A DNA stretch of 64,000 nt, taken from NCBI RefSeq assembly GCF_039540975.1, contig NZ_BAABFL010000477.1:1-64000 (forward strand), written 5' to 3'. The position numbers and the translations under genes are program-made. Below, piece by piece: positions 16,862 to 24,411 of the stretch (its first letter is position 1; the number at the start of each line of letters is the position of its first letter). The DNA comes from Kistimonas scapharcae (lineage in GTDB: Bacteria > Pseudomonadota > Gammaproteobacteria > Pseudomonadales > Endozoicomonadaceae). The notes beneath the pieces are model-generated. The model made no database searches, was not told the DNA's origin, and saw only the letters and a list, made by a program, of their open reading frames with translations.

Positions 16862-16887
16862 CTGTCAGCGTTGACAGCGGCTGACAG
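16862..16887. repeat. Inverted repeat at the edge of the terminase fragment
   Basis: CTGTCAGC and GCTGACAG form a dyad about 16 bp before the point where similarity to the large terminase begins. It may mark a recombination or insertion end. Confidence 0.35.
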
Positions 16888-16902
16888 GGTGTCGATAAGG
16901 CG

Positions 16903-17261
16903 AGCGGTGCATATCGAGGACGCGGCATCGAGCCAGAGCCTGATCCAGGAACTCCGCAAGAACAGCGGGGTGGCCATCGTGCCGAAGAAAGTGGAACGGA
17001 ACAAGGTGGCCCGGGTCTCGTCGATCACGGACATCATAGAAGCAGGCCGGGTCTGGCTCCCGGCCACCGCTTCCTGGCTAGACGAGTTCATCGCCGAATG
17101 CCTGGCCTTCCCAGCGAGCACCCATGACGATCAGGTCGACGCTTTCTATATCCTCGTCGACGCACTCTCGCGCATTCACATGAGTCCCGCCGACTTCGAC
17201 ATCCCGATCAACCTGCGGGGTTCCCTGCACCGCACCGGCACCTCGGCCCTCGACGACCTTG
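16903..17261 (+). pseudogene. Truncated second copy of large terminase (diverged)
   Basis: This stretch aligns without gaps to 15643-16001 of the intact terminase, offset by exactly 1260 nt. By my count there are roughly 27 mismatches in about 357 bases, many of them at third codon positions, so it is a diverged homologue and not a fresh duplication. It encodes the C-terminal nuclease part (AVHIEDAASSQ to TSALDDL) but no ATPase part. The reading frame stays open only into unrelated sequence. It is most simply a remnant of a related phage left by recombination. Confidence 0.85.
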
Positions 17262-17422
17262 TCCATGCACCAGAAAGACGCATAGGGTTTGCCGTCCTTC
17301 CGGTAGTGAATGTGGTCCGGTTCCCCCAGCAGCTTATCGACCAGCCGCTCGGTCCAGTACGGCCTGATGAGAATCCTTGACCGGAGGATCATTTCTTTTT
17401 CTTCGGTGATGATATTTCTCAT
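17262..17422 (-). pseudogene. 5' fragment of a leftward phage gene, fused to terminase fragment
   Basis: From the ATG at 17422 the protein reads MRNIITEEKEMILRSR, then YWTERLVDKLLGEPD and a KDGKPYASFWCM segment, which resembles the start of a small phage protein with a WTERLIxxLLGEPD motif. After about residue 53 the frame runs into the antisense of the terminase fragment, so the gene is cut. The breakpoint is near 17262-17268. Confidence 0.55.
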
Positions 17423-17775
17423 GGATTGTCACTTCTTGTTCTGTCTTCGGGGTCAGCGCCGGGTGTCGACGTTTCGCCAGCGCGCTGTAGAAACGGCCAG
17501 GTTAACCTTATCAGATGTGGGGTGCGCTTGTACTGATGCTGTTCGTGGTTACGCTGTCAGGTTCGCTTACAGCTTCTGTTCAGCAGGGCATTTTTCAGGG
17601 AGAGCAGTGATTTTTTGAATTTGATAGGCAGGGCATTACTCTTGAATTGATATTTCAAATGTAATCAAGATTCAAGACCCTGCCCCGTTTACGGACGGAT
17701 GTGGAAAGTTAGAATTACTGCCCAATATGTCAGAGATACCAATACATATTAACAGGAGAATATCCCCCTAAATAC
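17423..17775. other. Non-coding stretch with a hairpin ending in CCCTGCC
   Basis: No gene is supported. GGCAGGG (about 17629) pairs with CCCTGCC (about 17678) around an AT-rich interior that itself holds TCTTGAAT and ATTCAAGA, making a long imperfect hairpin. It could be a transposon end or a transcription terminator. Confidence 0.35.
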
Positions 17776-17805
17776 TTGATTAAGATGTTTTTAGGAGAAA
17801 ATAAG

Positions 17806-19185
17806 ATGCCTACTACCTCAGGAACACATCAGGACAGTCAACATTTTACCCTCCTGCGAAAAAGTCTGTCCGCTCCTGAACTTACAAAGCACAAAAGCAA
17901 GACAGCGTCATTTGCGGTTGAGAAAACAATTCAAAGTGACCAAAAACGAAATTTGGAAAATAGTAAAACACATAGTAAAAGTCTCACTACCTTTCAAATA
18001 AAAACACACAGCCCTGACCAGATACCATATGACCTGAATTCAGGTGACAAAAAAAATATGACGGAGAATACAAAAGAATTTCACACGCACGATTTAATAG
18101 TACACAAGACCACAGCGGAACAGTTCACAGACTGGGACAAAGAAAAGCAGTCACTTGGTGTCAGAGCATTATTCGAGACAGCATCATCAACCGTGTTTAT
18201 CTACAGCAAAGAATCAGACTGTGATAAAGTTGAAAACTTATTTAAAGATACTACATCTCGTCATGCTGGCATTCTTCTATTCGGGTGCGTAGAAACAGGA
18301 AAGGAAGTTAGCTACAAGTTAATTTCAAATGATCAAGAGGTGATGCATATTCTATCCAATTACAATGAAAACCTATTCAAACAAACAGAAGAAGATCAGC
18401 AAATGCCGATGATTCTTGATAATACCTACGCAGTTACTGTAAGTCCAGATGTAATAATGCGATATACTACATCATCCAGAGTCGCTAGACTGCCTCATAT
18501 AGAAACGGTTTTACAAAATAGTCGCTGGAGAAAGGACCCTGAGCTTTTAACGTCAACACTGAGTCAAAGCAGGGCTAATCCTGATATTGTACTACGTGGG
18601 GTTATTCAGGATGACGATAGACTGGTATCACCCGGTTATTTTTATTGTGACGCACATAATGCAATAACCCAGCAGTTAATCAATTTTCAGAGAACCAGAC
18701 CATCAAACCCACTAAAACTGTCATTCCCGGCAATGGAAGGTAGAGGGGGGGTATTTTCTATTGGAGGCGTACCTTTTCACCAATACAATTCAAGGTCTTA
18801 TAATGACTATTTATGCGCACATCTTGGCATTTTTATAAATACAGAAGAAGCCTTTCGCCCGGTATTAAAAGTTCCTGAAGGAGTCTCTGTTGTAGAGCTT
18901 ACGCCTCAGAAACACCATAGTATGGTACCAGCTATAAAGTCTCGGCAGGAGCAGCCTATACCTGATTATATTCAGGTCTTGATGATGACTCTGGTTCAAT
19001 ACATTATTTCCAGTCTGGAATATCAGCGCGCCCTGCCAAGATGTGAAAGAATTCCTAAACCGTCATGTGATGCGAACACTGAAAAGTCAACTGATATTGA
19101 TATTGAAAATGCAATTACGAGAATCAGTGGCAAGACCTTCCTAAAATGTCCAACAGCTACTGGTACGTATTCTGGCACAACTTGA
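17806..19185 (+). CDS. Large unknown cargo protein, 3' end altered by an IS remnant
   Basis: 459 residues from the ATG at 17806, chosen for the AGGAGA upstream; a TTG at 17776 would add ten residues. The first ~110 residues are hydrophilic and probably disordered. The rest is a mixed alpha/beta protein with no recognised domain, no signal peptide and no membrane segment. It is AT-rich and the only long rightward gene in the cargo island. The last four codons fall inside an IS-type terminal repeat, so the natural C terminus may have been replaced. The disordered N terminus would fit a secreted effector, but that is a guess. Confidence 0.6.
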   Translation: MPTTSGTHQDSQHFTLLRKSLSAPELTKHKSKTASFAVEKTIQSDQKRNLENSKTHSKSLTTFQIKTHSPDQIPYDLNSGDKKNMTENTKEFHTHDLIVHKTTAEQFTDWDKEKQSLGVRALFETASSTVFIYSKESDCDKVENLFKDTTSRHAGILLFGCVETGKEVSYKLISNDQEVMHILSNYNENLFKQTEEDQQMPMILDNTYAVTVSPDVIMRYTTSSRVARLPHIETVLQNSRWRKDPELLTSTLSQSRANPDIVLRGVIQDDDRLVSPGYFYCDAHNAITQQLINFQRTRPSNPLKLSFPAMEGRGGVFSIGGVPFHQYNSRSYNDYLCAHLGIFINTEEAFRPVLKVPEGVSVVELTPQKHHSMVPAIKSRQEQPIPDYIQVLMMTLVQYIISSLEYQRALPRCERIPKPSCDANTEKSTDIDIENAITRISGKTFLKCPTATGTYSGTT

Positions 19186-19254
19186 ACACCTATTCTGGTA
19201 ACTCTTGAACACTTTTGCCGTTTTTCCAGAATCGGTGTTCAAGTAAACCAGAAT
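19169..19254. mobile_element. Solo IS end with three related terminal repeats
   Basis: Two direct copies of ATTCTGGnnnnnCTTGAACAC (19169-19189 and 19192-19212) are followed by an inverted copy (19234-19254). Multiple copies of a ~20-bp transposase-binding repeat at an element end are typical of the IS21 family. No transposase gene lies nearby, so this is a remnant. Confidence 0.55.
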
Positions 19255-19839
19255 ATGCAACCGGTTGGATTCAAGCTTCCGGATTAGCCCTGAGAACAGA
19301 ATTTTGCTTTGATGGGCAGTGGATTTGATGGACAGGTCTTCCCTGGTAAATCTCGATTTCAGATATTACCAAGGTTCAGAACAGGAATGCGACCTGTGTT
19401 GTTTTCCTACCGTCAGGCTTAACGGCTATCGGTTACACCATACCGGATACCGGCCTGACAACATCATTATTCAATGTAAGGGTGACAGTTTCTTTATCCT
19501 GAATGACTGAGATATCGTGGTCATGGTCAAACTGGTTTTCGTATTTCGTTGTCACTTCGAAAAACAACGCCATGACCCCGTTATCGTTGAAGACGGGATG
19601 CGTCACAGGAATTTGTACGTACCCCATCTGGACCAGCAAGTCCACCAGGTTAAGTACCCAGACCTAAGTTTTCTCAGCGCCCAAGCCCACGCCCTGCGAG
19701 CTGTAGGCGATAAAATATGAGGATATTTATGGCTGGGTACTTATCGCAATACGCACTGAAGCCATATCGCTCGTAGGTATCGCTCAGTGAACTGTTTATC
19801 TGTAGATCAAGTGCCATAAAGCCACCACGGTTAACATGA
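19255..19839 (-). pseudogene. Decayed coding region, leftward fragments
   Basis: Two short leftward frames (about 19433-19645 and 19674-19817) read protein-like sequence, for example MALDLQINSSLSDTYERYGF and YVQIPVTHPVFNDNGVMALF. They are separated by stop codons and frame changes. They look like pieces of one degraded gene. No family is recognised. Confidence 0.3.
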
Positions 19840-20157
19840 TCAATGGGTGGTGCGAACCTGGTTATCCCAGACGGTGCCTTCCCAGTTTGAGATAAAGCCA
19901 TTTTCCGCACAGCTATCACAAGCCCAAACCAAAACCCCGGCAGGGTTTAACCAGCCATCGATACAACCGGAACACCGGGACATGGTGTTACGGGAATGGC
20001 ATTTTACATCCGTATTGATAAGAGGCAGGGAGAGTTCCCGGCTAAGCTCGGCGACGATACTGGTGATGAACACCGACATCAAACGCGCAGGCTCAGGCAA
20101 TGCCTGAATGTGGGCCGGGTCTTCCGGTATATGGCGTAAGTCGGTCACGTAACTCAT
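19840..20157 (-). CDS. Zinc-ribbon-like protein, unknown
   Basis: 105 residues from the ATG at 20157, with AGGGAGAG upstream; the frame extends to 20184. The C-terminal half carries two Cys pairs, CSGC and CDSC, spaced by about 17 residues, with WxxxGxVWDNQ after them, forming a probable zinc ribbon. The N-terminal part is a helix. Cargo-island gene with host-like composition; function is unknown. Confidence 0.55.
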   Translation of the reverse strand: MSYVTDLRHIPEDPAHIQALPEPARLMSVFITSIVAELSRELSLPLINTDVKCHSRNTMSRCSGCIDGWLNPAGVLVWACDSCAENGFISNWEGTVWDNQVRTTH

Positions 20158-20325
20158 AGCACTCTCTCCCTGAGCATTTTGCACTTAATGTAGCTCAGGG
20201 TGGTAAGAGTTACCATTACGCACCACCGGCAACCTGTAACGCTCACAATGCCTGGGGATACGTTTGAATGGGCATGCAAGGCCAGAATTATCAATCTGAA
20301 GTGAGATTATGCATAGCCCCAACAT

Positions 20326-20679
20326 TCAAGACCTGGCACCTTTTTCCTCGCCTTTGGATTTTAGATTTAGCTTTTTCCTACAATGATGCATGAATGCGCT
20401 TGTTTCAGATATAAACCTCTTGCCATTTTCGCCAGCCCAAATGGCCGGATCGTTAAGCGTTACTTCCAATGATTTTTCAAAGGACGCCGATGCGTTCTGG
20501 TAATTGCCAAGATAATATTCCCCCTCACCTTTCATGGAATAAGCGCTGGCCAACAAGAAATCACTAGGGTTCAGGCTTATTGCTTTTTGTGCATAACTGA
20601 CACACCCGGAATAATCCTGCCTCTTTCGGCACCGGTTTGCCGAACCATGAATCCATATCGCCCTGAGATTGTTAAGCAT
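20326..20679 (-). CDS. TPR-repeat protein
   Basis: 117 residues with two tetratricopeptide-like units (YSGCVSYAQKAISLNPSDF and YLGNYQNASASFEKSLEV). The N terminus lacks a signal peptide. TPR units usually mediate protein-protein contact. It may be a truncated form of a longer TPR protein. The ribosome-binding site is weak. It ends next to a short repeated motif (TTCAAGACCTGG, 20324-20335). Confidence 0.55.
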   Translation of the reverse strand: MLNNLRAIWIHGSANRCRKRQDYSGCVSYAQKAISLNPSDFLLASAYSMKGEGEYYLGNYQNASASFEKSLEVTLNDPAIWAGENGKRFISETSAFMHHCRKKLNLKSKGEEKGARS

Positions 20680-20927
20680 ATGTTTAACCCGATAATAATC
20701 AGCGGAGAACGCTTGCTGCGTTTATTGCGTTACTACGAAACATCACACCATGCAAATAAGGAGATGACAGATTGAATTAACAAAGTTGCAGCTTGCGATC
20801 ATTTTAAACGTCGATGACAGAGACTGCCAAAAAAACAAGCATCGTCTCATAAGCGAAAACCAGTTCACCCAAACAGAGTTCATCAGGCAGGGTAAGTGGC
20901 TAGTCATACTGGAGATTTAAGCCCGCT
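20680..20927. other. Non-coding gap in the cargo island
   Basis: About 250 bases with no supported gene, RNA or clear hairpin. Confidence 0.3.
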
Positions 20928-21512
20928 TTAATATTCGATGCCTGATATAGGCTCCAACTCCTTTAGCAGGCAGTGAACCTCATAATGTGAATTATACTTG
21001 CTTTCTGAGCCTACCCATTCGTAATCACTTTCAGAATTTAGCTTAATAACCTTGAGGCATTTATCGGTGATCTTATAAGAATTTTCACTTACCTCCTCCA
21101 TGTGCATAATGACCTGATATATTTCTTCAAAACTCCAGTAATAAACGATTTTAGGAAATCCTTCTTTATTCCCTAAGTCATATACATCGAATAACGGATC
21201 AAACCACAACTCTACGTCACTGGAAACAAAGTCACCAACTTTGTATGACGAATCCAATTTATTCAGGCTATAAAGCTTAATACCACAATCGACAACCCAC
21301 GCGCCATCGCTTTTATATATGATTTCACCCTGCATTTGATATTTTGCTTTATCTTGATGGCGCAAATACTTTTTCTTTTCACCCAGCCTTAGTGAAGATG
21401 GATGAAAGTAAATTGCGAATGGATCTATATCTTCAAACAATTCAAATCGATTATCGTATACTGCCCAGTCTTCAACCATAATAGTAAGACTGAGTATTTT
21501 GTCTGCGTCCAT
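20928..21512 (-). CDS. Unknown cargo protein, 194 residues
   Basis: An acidic, AT-rich gene with no recognised domain. The protein is beta-rich with aromatic clusters (EDIDPFAIYFHPSSLRLGE and LWFDPLFDVYDLGN). There is no signal peptide or membrane segment. No good ribosome-binding site is seen before the ATG at 21512. It lies next to the NucS-like nuclease; a joint function is possible but not shown. Confidence 0.55.
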   Translation of the reverse strand: MDADKILSLTIMVEDWAVYDNRFELFEDIDPFAIYFHPSSLRLGEKKKYLRHQDKAKYQMQGEIIYKSDGAWVVDCGIKLYSLNKLDSSYKVGDFVSSDVELWFDPLFDVYDLGNKEGFPKIVYYWSFEEIYQVIMHMEEVSENSYKITDKCLKVIKLNSESDYEWVGSESKYNSHYEVHCLLKELEPISGIEY

Positions 21513-21595
21513 AATTTAGCTATTAGTCGTTTAACTTGAATGATGATCGTGGATCTTGAAATAAAAGGTTAATTTGCAATAGCTTACAAACTTGC

Positions 21596-22600
21596 TCAAC
21601 CTTCCTCTGCAATCTCATACCCGAGGTTTTTAGCCTGTGCGATAAATTTTGCCAAATTTCCTTTGCCCCACTGGTTCGAAATAGCATACTGAGATTCATC
21701 CGGGAATGTGATGACTTCTCCTTCTCCTAGAAAATGCCGTGTTAGCCCGTGACGTGAATAAGTGGCTTCGGCTTCGTCGAGTGTCACGAACAGACCGCTG
21801 CTTATTTTCTGAGGGAAAGCCACCAGCAATTCATCAATCGTGTTGGGTGAATGCTCTGAAAGCCATTGCTGTATGACAGCAAGTACCAGACGACGCTTGT
21901 TGAGCAAGGAGCCCATAAACTGGTAACGGGTGTAATCTTTCGACGATTGTCGTGCGACTCTGCGCTCTTCCGACTGTTGCTTGATTTTAACCTGATAACT
22001 TTCTGCTTCAGGGAGCGGGATGATTTGCTGAACATCAATTAATATCTGGCCATCGTGCTTGTAGGGAATCATACGGACGCAACGGATATCCAGGCTGCGT
22101 TCATTCAGCCAGATCACTGATGTCGTCAGCTCCTTGGAAAAGTTCGCAGACACCAGCACTATACGCACATCCATGCCAAATTGATCTTCCTGAGGCTCAT
22201 CCCAGCCGAGAAACTCAAGCAGTTTGGTTTTGGCATCCGCATCAGTCTCGTTATCCGAAAGATGCTGCTGGAAAATTTCAACAGCACGGGCAAAGGTCAA
22301 TGTAGACACCATGGCAGCATACCGAAGCGCCTGTAGCTCCATATGCTCGCCTTTTTCCGTACGCTTGAGTTCTATCACCACCAGGTTAGCGCTGCGGTCA
22401 ATAGCCAGTAGATCAATCCTGCGCAATGAATCTGACCACTCCGATAACTCCTCGGCAATTACAAGGCAATTAGGGGCAACGGTTTCGATCTGATGCTTCA
22501 GCGCAGACTGCAAGTGTTGTCGTTCCAGGATACCTTCATCGTTAAAGGTGGTTTTTTCAATTTTTTTGAGTGTAGAATTGTTGAAACTATAAACGGGCAT
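21596..22600 (-). CDS. NucS/DUF91-like PD-(D/E)XK nuclease
   Basis: 334 residues. Residues ~60-80 contain RIDLLAIDRSANLVVIELKR, giving the D...E-x-K core of a PD-(D/E)XK nuclease in the arrangement of the NucS/DUF91 group. The upstream EEL helix fits the same fold. The C-terminal ~130 residues look like a separate winged or specificity domain. Such stand-alone nucleases are common on mobile elements and near defence genes. The substrate is not known. It is AT-richer than the phage genes and oriented like the other cargo genes. Confidence 0.72.
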   Translation of the reverse strand: MPVYSFNNSTLKKIEKTTFNDEGILERQHLQSALKHQIETVAPNCLVIAEELSEWSDSLRRIDLLAIDRSANLVVIELKRTEKGEHMELQALRYAAMVSTLTFARAVEIFQQHLSDNETDADAKTKLLEFLGWDEPQEDQFGMDVRIVLVSANFSKELTTSVIWLNERSLDIRCVRMIPYKHDGQILIDVQQIIPLPEAESYQVKIKQQSEERRVARQSSKDYTRYQFMGSLLNKRRLVLAVIQQWLSEHSPNTIDELLVAFPQKISSGLFVTLDEAEATYSRHGLTRHFLGEGEVITFPDESQYAISNQWGKGNLAKFIAQAKNLGYEIAEEG

Positions 22601-22642
22601 ATTCAGACAAATCGTAAAGTTGTATTTAAAGAGGGGGCTTTC

Positions 22643-23245
22643 TTATTGATTTACACTTTGAACATCATAAGATCCAAGACGCACCCCTGTTTTCTTCATG
22701 TCGTTAATTTCTAACATTGATAATTTTACCAGCAGTTTTTCAATATTTTTCTTCACTGCCCCTTCCGCCATTTTTCGATATCTTATTGCCCCGATAACTT
22801 CATCACTTAGCGTCATGGCGCTTGATGATTTTATTTTTTCTCTAAGCAAAGCATGATTGCCTTGAGAGCTTTTTAGTTGATACTCTACTTCAATAGTAAC
22901 TTCACTATCTAGCGCACCGATCAATTCAAAACTGATTAGGTCAGCTGATAATTGATAAGTTCCGAATTTCGAATAGAGATTTTGGTTTTGCAGACTTGCC
23001 ACCAATGCGCTTCTGAAGTTGTCATTTGAAACAGTACCAAACTGATCCCAGCCTCCATTACTTTCATCTCCTCCGGAAACTGAGAAGACACTTATATCGC
23101 CTCCTAATGCGTGGTCAAAATAATCGTTACCACTGAAAATGTTTTCTTGCGGTGGGATAGACATGCTTTCAATTTTTGCACTTGAGACACAGCCTCCTAA
23201 AAATAAAAATGCAATTATTAGAAAACCAGCTTGTATTTTTTTCAT
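22643..23245 (-). CDS. Predicted outer-membrane or periplasmic lipoprotein
   Basis: 200 residues with a clear lipoprotein signal: MKKIQAGFLIIAFLFLGGC, with the lipobox LGGC and acylated Cys at about residue 19. The mature part is a mixed alpha/beta domain with no recognised family; its general plan resembles small assembly lipoproteins. Lipoproteins on prophages can act in superinfection exclusion, but nothing here shows that role. The ATG at 23245 lacks a strong Shine-Dalgarno site. Confidence 0.7.
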   Translation of the reverse strand: MKKIQAGFLIIAFLFLGGCVSSAKIESMSIPPQENIFSGNDYFDHALGGDISVFSVSGGDESNGGWDQFGTVSNDNFRSALVASLQNQNLYSKFGTYQLSADLISFELIGALDSEVTIEVEYQLKSSQGNHALLREKIKSSSAMTLSDEVIGAIRYRKMAEGAVKKNIEKLLVKLSMLEINDMKKTGVRLGSYDVQSVNQ

Positions 23246-23345
23246 ATTAACTTCTTTTTGATTTGATCAAGAATCAAGAGCCGAACCCGCTTGTGTGTGC
23301 GACAGTCAAATTTAGTTAATAAATGTTCATGCTTTTGCACTGGCA

Positions 23346-23744
23346 TCACCTCATATTGAGTTTATCATTAGGCTTTTGCATAAAACCTACGCCATCCGGC
23401 GACCTTGTAATAGCAACACCGGGATTATTTCTTGCCCAAAAAACTGCTTCTTCAAAAGAATCAAAGTGAACTGATGATTCAGAATAGTTGTTATTATTAG
23501 CAAAGTTATTCTTAATTGAAGGAATTGTTTGCTCTTCACTAAAAACCAACTTTCTTAAAGATGGTAATTTTTTAGCTTTTTCCCCTTTTTTTATAATTCT
23601 ACCTAAGGTATTCCATTCTTCAACTGTTTTATATCCATCTTCAATCAAATCATACTCCCAATCATCATTCCAGCTAGGAGAATCCCAGGGTGCAAAATCA
23701 GCAGACATACCTGCTGATCCAAAAGTATCTTCCCAATCACCCAT
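23346..23744 (-). CDS. Small acidic cargo protein
   Basis: 132 residues. The N-terminal 30 residues are Asp/Trp-rich. A middle segment YKTVEEWNTLGRIIKKGEKA resembles the short motif found before zincin-like or ArdC-type domains on mobile elements, but no such domain follows. The C terminus has a short SFEEAVFWARNN helix. GAGGTA precedes the ATG. The leader from a GTTAGGT core-like sequence (23811-23817, minus strand) to the ATG is about 67 nt, which would suit an integron cassette, though a complete attC is not seen. Confidence 0.5.
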   Translation of the reverse strand: MGDWEDTFGSAGMSADFAPWDSPSWNDDWEYDLIEDGYKTVEEWNTLGRIIKKGEKAKKLPSLRKLVFSEEQTIPSIKNNFANNNNYSESSVHFDSFEEAVFWARNNPGVAITRSPDGVGFMQKPNDKLNMR

Positions 23745-23919
23745 TTTTTACCTCACAAATCAATGATTGATTTTTCTTAAATGACATTTTTACAAACGTG
23801 TATGGTAAGCACCTAACGAGTCTGTTGAAAATCTAAGAATGAATCCATATTACCTTCATTATTAATGAATGAAATCTGCTTCAGCTTTCTACAGATATAT
23901 CGTTTGATGATTCCGTATT

Positions 23920-24360
23920 TTATTTATCCGCTAATGGTTTAGCAAGCATTGAAGGCTTTATGGTGCAGAAAGGTCTCCGCAGAGACCTGTCACCGATACT
24001 TACAAGAAATCGTTGCCACTTTTTTAGGAAATCGTTCTCCATGCGGAGTGCCTCATTTTCCCGTTCAAGTTGCTTCAGACGATCAGGTTCAGGTGGCTGT
24101 TCAGGTCGTTCAATGGCTTTGAGATCGGCCGGTATCTTACGCTTATCTGCCACGAGCTTGCCCTCGAAGTATTCCTTGCGCCAACGGGACAACATAAAGG
24201 GATGGATGTCCAGTGATTGTGCAACATCCTTGATTAGCCTGTCGGGTTTGCAGGACATCAGTACAGCACCCACTTTAAATTCATTACTGTACTGACGTGT
24301 TTTCTTACCGGTCTTGTATGCGGGCATGACAGCCTCCGTTTTAGTGATTTGGCTGTCCAC
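23920..24360 (-). pseudogene. IS3-family transposase OrfA remnant
   Basis: 146 residues. The N terminus is a transposase_8-type HTH (YSNEFKVGAVLMSCKPDRLI), followed by a leucine-zipper helix (LKQLERENEALRMENDFLKK). This is the OrfA half of an IS3 element. The sequence after about residue 118 does not look like OrfA, and the catalytic OrfB (DDE) gene is absent, so the element is dead. A terminal inverted repeat of IS3 type (TGAACTTCCCCCGTTTTAG on the minus strand) lies at 24360-24378. Confidence 0.8.
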
Positions 24361-24378
24361 TAAAACGGGGGAAGTTCA
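24352..24378 (-). repeat. IS3 left terminal inverted repeat
   Basis: The minus strand reads TGAACTTCCCCCGTTTTAG then TGGACAGC, beginning with the TG usual for IS3 ends and sitting directly upstream of OrfA. It abuts the truncated attC sequence at 24379. Confidence 0.65.
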
Positions 24379-24406
24379 GTCCCTTCTTGACGCAATTGTT
24401 AGGGCA
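24379..24406 (-). repeat. 5' half of an integron attC site, interrupted by IS3
   Basis: On the minus strand CCCTAACAATTGCG is followed by TCAAGAAGGGAC, matching the start (R''-L'') of VCR-like attC sites (CTAACAAACGCCTCAAGAGG). It begins 6 nt after the stop codon of the DUF262 gene, where an attC should be. The IS3 end follows immediately, so the second half is lost or displaced. Confidence 0.6.
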
Positions 24407-24411
24407 ATTTT

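Noticed and set aside
19319..19510. Rightward 63-codon frame
   Set aside because: Lies opposite a more protein-like leftward fragment and has no start signal.
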